Shown: piece by piece, positions 27,171 to 30,378 of the stretch
How the letters are laid out: the number at the start of each line of letters is the position of its first letter
Numbering within the stretch: the first letter of the stretch is position 1
IMG/VR virus record: IMGVR_UViG_3300032241_001969
Location: 1 to 30,378 of that record
Length of the DNA stretch: 30,378 bases
Reading direction: 5' to 3' (one strand)
From: a virus
Position numbers and translations under genes: made by a program
Notes under the pieces: generated by a model
Told to the model about the DNA's origin: nothing
The model's database searches: none
Seen by the model: only the letters and a program-made list of their open reading frames with translations

Positions 27171-28633
27171 TTTTTTAGTCCTATCTTATAAGTTTTAAAT
27201 GGAAACTTCTCTTCCGTATATATCTTCACTCGTTCCACAAAGTGCCGCAAAGTAAAATTCATGTGTTTGCCGACCCGCATATCGTCTGCAATGTCATAGA
27301 GAGTTGCTTGGTCTTTTCCCGTAGACTGTCGCAATCCTCGTCCAATGCTTTGTAAATTTCTAACACGACTTTTGCTTGGGCTTGCAAAGATAATATTATG
27401 TAAGTTTCTAATATTAATACCAGTACTAAAAGTACCATAAGAAGCGACAACGATTGCATCATTTTCTATCTCCATAATTCTTCTGATTTCTTCTCTGTCC
27501 GCAGTATCTGTTCCGCCGTGAACAAAGAAAACTTTTCGATTACCAATCTTCTCGGTATTCTTGATTATATTATAAAGGTTCTTGCCATGTTTATCAACCA
27601 TTTGATATAATATGAGCGTATTATTACCTAAACTAACTGCTAGATTTTTAATGAATTTGTTTCTAGCTTCACATGCAATTAGGTACTGAATCTCGGCTTG
27701 ATAATCTGCCTTTTTCATTTCTTCACAAACATCATCTGGATGCTTCAATATCAAGCATTTAATTTCAAACGATGAAGCAATCTTCTTATCAATCATCTCC
27801 TTAGTGGTGATTACCTTCTCCACTGGCCCAAATAGACCTTCTAGTACTAACTTGTGTGTTTTAGTGCCGTCAAGTGTTCCTGTGAGTCCTATTCGATATT
27901 TTGTATTTGTGCAGGCCGTGAGTATTGAAGTTAATGATTGTGCTTTGAATAAGTGTGCTTCATCACCAATGATATAATCAAACTGTTCAAAGTATTGTGT
28001 CGGCATCTTATATAACGATTGCCATGTAGAAATTGTTACAGGTAAATCTGTGTGTTTATCTTTACCCTGGTATATTTTGTGTACATTTTTTTCAGAATCC
28101 CAACCATAGTCTTCAAAATCTTTAGAAAGTTGTTCAACCAAAGATGTTGTTGGAACAATAATAAGGCCCTTGAGTTGTTGGTAATCAAATAGTTGTCTCA
28201 CCAGCATATAGATGATTAAAGATTTACCTGACGCTGTTGGTGAAATTAACATTGCACGACGACTTTGCATTGCATGAACAAATGCATTGATTTGGTGTTC
28301 ATGAACCTCAAATGGTAGACCTAAAGTTTCAATAAACTTCTTAGCGTGATATAAAGAGAATTCATCTTCTACAAGATTGTGTGAAAAAGCATAATCTCTT
28401 TCAGTGCAGAATTCTTCAAGGTAACTCAATAGACCAATGTATAATTGGTTTGACCGCAAATCAAACAACCTTATGCGGCCATCCCAGATTCTATTTCTGA
28501 ATGCTGGAACAAATTGGTGACCAGGAACAAAGAATTCAAAAAACTGAGAAAGTTCTTGTAAAATGTGTCTTTGAGCCTTAACCTTTAGATAGACTTCATT
28601 AACTTTTACAATTTCTATGTGTTCTTTTTCCAT
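27167..28633 (-). CDS. uvsW: DNA helicase UvsW
   Basis: Superfamily 2 helicase that unwinds R-loops and branched DNA and switches replication from origin- to recombination-dependent mode; 488 residues (T4: 503). Walker A SPTASGKS at 131-138, motif II GDEAH at 223-227, GLTGTLDG (motif III region), and motif VI QSIGRGLRQ. The ~100-residue N-terminal domain is also present (FVPGHQFVPAFRNRIWDGRIRLFD). It overlaps the endonuclease-like gene upstream by 19 bases. Confidence 0.95.
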   Translation of the reverse strand: MEKEHIEIVKVNEVYLKVKAQRHILQELSQFFEFFVPGHQFVPAFRNRIWDGRIRLFDLRSNQLYIGLLSYLEEFCTERDYAFSHNLVEDEFSLYHAKKFIETLGLPFEVHEHQINAFVHAMQSRRAMLISPTASGKSLIIYMLVRQLFDYQQLKGLIIVPTTSLVEQLSKDFEDYGWDSEKNVHKIYQGKDKHTDLPVTISTWQSLYKMPTQYFEQFDYIIGDEAHLFKAQSLTSILTACTNTKYRIGLTGTLDGTKTHKLVLEGLFGPVEKVITTKEMIDKKIASSFEIKCLILKHPDDVCEEMKKADYQAEIQYLIACEARNKFIKNLAVSLGNNTLILYQMVDKHGKNLYNIIKNTEKIGNRKVFFVHGGTDTADREEIRRIMEIENDAIVVASYGTFSTGINIRNLHNIIFASPSKSRVRNLQSIGRGLRQSTGKDQATLYDIADDMRVGKHMNFTLRHFVERVKIYTEEKFPFKTYKIGLKK

Positions 28634-29052
28634 TTAACATCCCATGGTCTAGTTTTTTTCATTCTTTCACTTCTTTCTTTACTTTGAGTTAAAGCAATTT
28701 TTGAAATTTTTTGTTTAACCTCGTCTGTCATAACAATAGGTGGTTTACCTTTTTTGCTTTCCGTATAACATTTTCTGTTACAATATTTTTTAACATCATA
28801 CAAGAAAGGTTTTATTCCTTGTCTTGGTATTGTGTTGCCACATTGCTCACAGCATCTCAACTTGGTGTCACAATTTTCAAAATGCCAACGCAACATATTC
28901 GGCTCATTTCCTGTAACCGTACAGTGCGGACATTCAATTATAGTTGCATTTCTCTTTAGTGCATCCATAACAAACAAATCTCTTTGTTCTATCATGGATT
29001 CTTCATCTAATACAAATTTTTGTTTTTTTAATCCTTCAAATATGTCTTCCAT
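28615..29052 (-). CDS. Homing-endonuclease-like protein with zinc fingers and NUMOD-like tail
   Basis: A 145-residue protein inserted between uvsY and uvsW. Cys pairs CPHC..HFENC and CCEQCG, then YCNRKC, suggest two or three zinc sites. The segment KKGKPPIVMTDEVKQKISKIA resembles the NUMOD3 DNA-binding motif of homing endonucleases, but no GIY-YIG or complete HNH catalytic domain is visible. It may be a remnant or a separate DNA-binding partner. AAAGGAG lies just before the ATG and is part of a hairpin with the late promoter (29057-29078). Its stop overlaps the start of uvsW. Confidence 0.75.
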   Translation of the reverse strand: MEDIFEGLKKQKFVLDEESMIEQRDLFVMDALKRNATIIECPHCTVTGNEPNMLRWHFENCDTKLRCCEQCGNTIPRQGIKPFLYDVKKYCNRKCYTESKKGKPPIVMTDEVKQKISKIALTQSKERSERMKKTRPWDVKWKKNT

Positions 29053-29056
29053 AAAA

Positions 29057-29078
29057 ACTCCTTTATGGAGTATTTATA
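29057..29078 (-). promoter_or_regulatory. Late promoter abutting an RBS-masking hairpin
   Basis: Minus strand TATAAATA (29078-29071) leads straight into the hairpin ACTCC ATAAA GGAGT (29071-29057), whose 3' arm contains the Shine-Dalgarno of the next gene. A late transcript starting about six bases after TATAAATA would begin in the loop and lack the 5' arm, freeing the ribosome site. Confidence 0.75.
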
Positions 29079-29096
29079 AGAAATCGTATTTGTCCA

Positions 29097-29531
29097 TCAT
29101 TGTCCTCCAATGAATCTCTCCCAATCAATATAAGATTTCAATTCCCATGCACGTTGTTTGATTTCACCCATGATAGATTCAACCACAGTTACCACTTCTT
29201 CATGGTAAATCTTTTTCTCCAGTAGTTTGATTAAGTCTTGGTCAGATTCCAAGTACAATGAAATGTCAGACTTGAGAGTGAAACGAAATGGTTCCCATCC
29301 TTGTTCATCAAGTTCCTCTTGTGACATTTTTCCAGTATAGTATTCCCATTTGAGTTTACGCATACGCAAGTAATCAAAGTTGGCTTTCTTTGCAGCCATC
29401 TTATGTTTGATTAGAACATCAATATATTTGCTGTGTAGTTTTGGAATTTTTAGGAGTTCTTTGCCTGGTTCCGTTTGGTCAATATCGGCGTCAGATTCCC
29501 AGGACTTTAAGATTTCATCAAGTTTATTCAT
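29097..29531 (-). CDS. uvsY: Recombination mediator UvsY
   Basis: Helps UvsX replace gp32 on ssDNA; 144 residues (T4: 137). LHSKYIDVLIKHKMAAKKANFDYLRMRKLKWEYYTGKMSQEEL and YLESDQDLIKLLEKKIYHEEVVTVVESIMGEIKQRAWELKSYIDWERFIGG match the UvsY pattern (charged helices and the final W..F..G). The order uvsY-uvsW is as in T4, apart from the inserted endonuclease-like gene. No clear ribosome site. Confidence 0.9.
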   Translation of the reverse strand: MNKLDEILKSWESDADIDQTEPGKELLKIPKLHSKYIDVLIKHKMAAKKANFDYLRMRKLKWEYYTGKMSQEELDEQGWEPFRFTLKSDISLYLESDQDLIKLLEKKIYHEEVVTVVESIMGEIKQRAWELKSYIDWERFIGGQ

Positions 29532-29546
29532 AATATAATTTAAGTT

Positions 29547-30074
29547 TTAAAGATTTGTTATTTCAAAAAAGTCATACCTAAATGTTGCCGTTGCTGTTAT
29601 AATTGTGTCGGCAGATTGTGTTGTGTCAAATTGTATATCTGACAAAGAGACCGGAAACATTCTATGAAAATCTATTCTGGCCACTGGATTATTTAGGGCG
29701 CTCATAATAGTCAGATTTGAGTCTGAATAATAACTGGCCTTTGTTGTATATTGATTTTGTAGACTGTTTGTTGTGTTTCTATCAGCAAAACTCTTTGGTG
29801 AAGCAATGGCCAAGAACCATTTATAAAGTTCATTCCATGAAGCAATGTCTTCATCAATATAGAATTGAATATTGAATTCATTGTATTCTAATTTGTTTCC
29901 TGCAACAGGAACATCTAACAATGGCGTTGAGTATTGTGCCTGGCCAAGTGATACACCTGGAAGATTTGCTGATTGGCAAAAATACTGAACCGTTGGCAAT
30001 CTGTTAAATGCCAAGATAAACTTTGACGGTTGTAGAAAATTGGTATTAGAGGGTGTTCTGTTTAATGCTGTCAT
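29547..30074 (-). CDS. gp19-like tail tube protein
   Basis: A 175-residue protein of the T4 gp19 tail tube group. Typical parts: an N-terminal FILAFNRLPTVQYFCQSANLPGVSLG, TPLLDVPVAGNKLEYNEFNIQFYIDEDIASWNELYKWF, and a C-terminal strand region DIQFDTTQSADTIITATATFRYDFFEI. It may be the main tube protein or a related tube-initiator protein. AGAGGT just before the ATG is the ribosome site. A terminator separates it from the small gene upstream. A structural gene within a recombination cluster occurs also in T4 (gene 25 next to uvsY). Confidence 0.75.
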   Translation of the reverse strand: MTALNRTPSNTNFLQPSKFILAFNRLPTVQYFCQSANLPGVSLGQAQYSTPLLDVPVAGNKLEYNEFNIQFYIDEDIASWNELYKWFLAIASPKSFADRNTTNSLQNQYTTKASYYSDSNLTIMSALNNPVARIDFHRMFPVSLSDIQFDTTQSADTIITATATFRYDFFEITNL

Positions 30075-30090
30075 ACCTCTATTTAGGACA

Positions 30091-30116
30091 ACAAAAAACC
30101 GCCCGAAGGCGGTTCT
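30091..30116 (-). terminator. Intrinsic terminator with TTCG loop
   Basis: Minus strand GAACCGCC TTCG GGCGGTTTTTTG: a strong GC stem and T-run after the stop of the 33-residue gene and before the tail tube gene. Confidence 0.9.
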
Positions 30117-30119
30117 TAT

Positions 30120-30221
30120 TTACTTAATCTGTGTTGTAAAAGACACAGGAACATCAACCATTACTGGTTTTTTGAAGAACTTGTTTAGCATTTTTGTTAA
30201 TGCTTTTTCGAGTAATTCCAT
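30120..30221 (-). CDS. 33-residue protein ending in a VDVP motif
   Basis: Frame MELLEKALTKMLNKFFKKPV followed by MVDVPVSFTTQIK. The first part is an amphipathic basic helix; the tail resembles the tails of the products at 8316-8534 and 30238-30378. It lies 16 bases after the stop of the latter and is followed directly by a terminator. No good ribosome site is seen, so the call rests on the shared tail and on position. Confidence 0.55.
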   Translation of the reverse strand: MELLEKALTKMLNKFFKKPVMVDVPVSFTTQIK

Positions 30222-30237
30222 AATATATTGTACCATT

Positions 30238-30378
30238 TTATTTAACTTCAACATTTAAAGATGCAGGAACATCAACAGAAACTTCAGGTGCTGGTGCAGG
30301 AGCTGGTGCTGCTGCAACTGCTGCAGCGATTGCTGCTGTGGTTTCTGGTGTTGGTGCAGTACCTGTAGCTGCTGTTAC
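30238..30378 (-). CDS. Ala/Pro-rich protein with VSVDVPASL tail (5' part outside window)
   Basis: C-terminal 46 residues only. An Ala/Pro-rich low-complexity region (TTAAIAAAVAAAPAPAPAPE) ends in VSVDVPASLNVEVK and stop. The tail is almost identical to VSIDVPASLSVSVN at the end of the product at 8316-8534, about 22 kb away. The frame stays open to the window edge. Function unknown. Confidence 0.75.
   Translation of the reverse strand, partial: VTAATGTAPTPETTAAIAAAVAAAPAPAPAPEVSVDVPASLNVEVK

Noticed and set aside
30079-30086. CTAAATAG as a late promoter for the tail tube gene
   Set aside because: Deviates from TATAAATA and overlaps the ribosome site, so a transcript from it would lack a leader.

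Overview
The window is from a T4-like (tevenvirus-type) myophage. It encodes the T4 replication, recombination and late-transcription core: UvsX, DNA polymerase gp43, RegA, clamp loader gp62/gp44, sliding clamp gp45, gp46/gp47 nuclease, late sigma factor gp55, UvsW, UvsY and a gp19-like tail tube protein. Overlapping stop/start codons, T4 late promoters (TATAAATA) and TTCG-loop terminators agree with this. The DNA is AT-rich. The early promoters are of host sigma-70 type and the tRNA leaders carry a boxA-like motif, so the host is a Gram-negative bacterium; the exact host cannot be read from the sequence.

Layout, left to right. Position 1-3193, minus strand: uvsX (cut by the window edge), gene 43 and a small beta-rich protein. 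Position 3208-8319, plus strand: a late cassette behind a TATAAATA promoter with an Asn-rich exported protein, a large exported protein with a duplicated domain, a membrane coiled-coil protein and a small exported protein. Position 8316-14423, minus strand: an RNA island with 28 tRNA genes covering all 20 amino acids. It also holds tRNA-like and structured RNAs, two sigma-70/boxA promoters, an RNase H-like protein, an HNH endonuclease, a metallopeptidase and a dCMP deaminase. Position 14429-21086, minus strand: small conserved genes, Hsp20, a possible late non-coding RNA, then regA, 62, a 2OG-Fe(II) oxygenase, 44, a Tat-signal protein, a DsbA-like protein, 45, a dGTP/dATP-hydrolase-like protein and a glycosyltransferase. 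Position 21102-30378, minus strand: a self-contained winged-helix regulator unit, a DruA-like (DUF4338) protein, peptide deformylase, 46, 47, 55, a paralogue of the small beta-rich protein, uvsW, a homing-endonuclease-like gene, uvsY, a tail tube gene and two small genes at the edge.

How it works together. Early sigma-70 promoters serve the tRNA island and regulators. gp55, with the gp45 clamp, would then read the TATAAATA promoters in front of the plus-strand cassette, both endonuclease genes and the RNA upstream of hsp20. The full tRNA set plus peptide deformylase points to strong take-over or support of translation. The most unusual features are the structured spacers between tRNAs (a hairpin family sharing sequence and pairing, a perfect 17-bp inverted repeat, a pseudoknot candidate, a D-arm-less tRNA-like element), rrn-like boxA leaders, and late promoters lying inside hairpins that would hide the ribosome sites of the two endonuclease genes.
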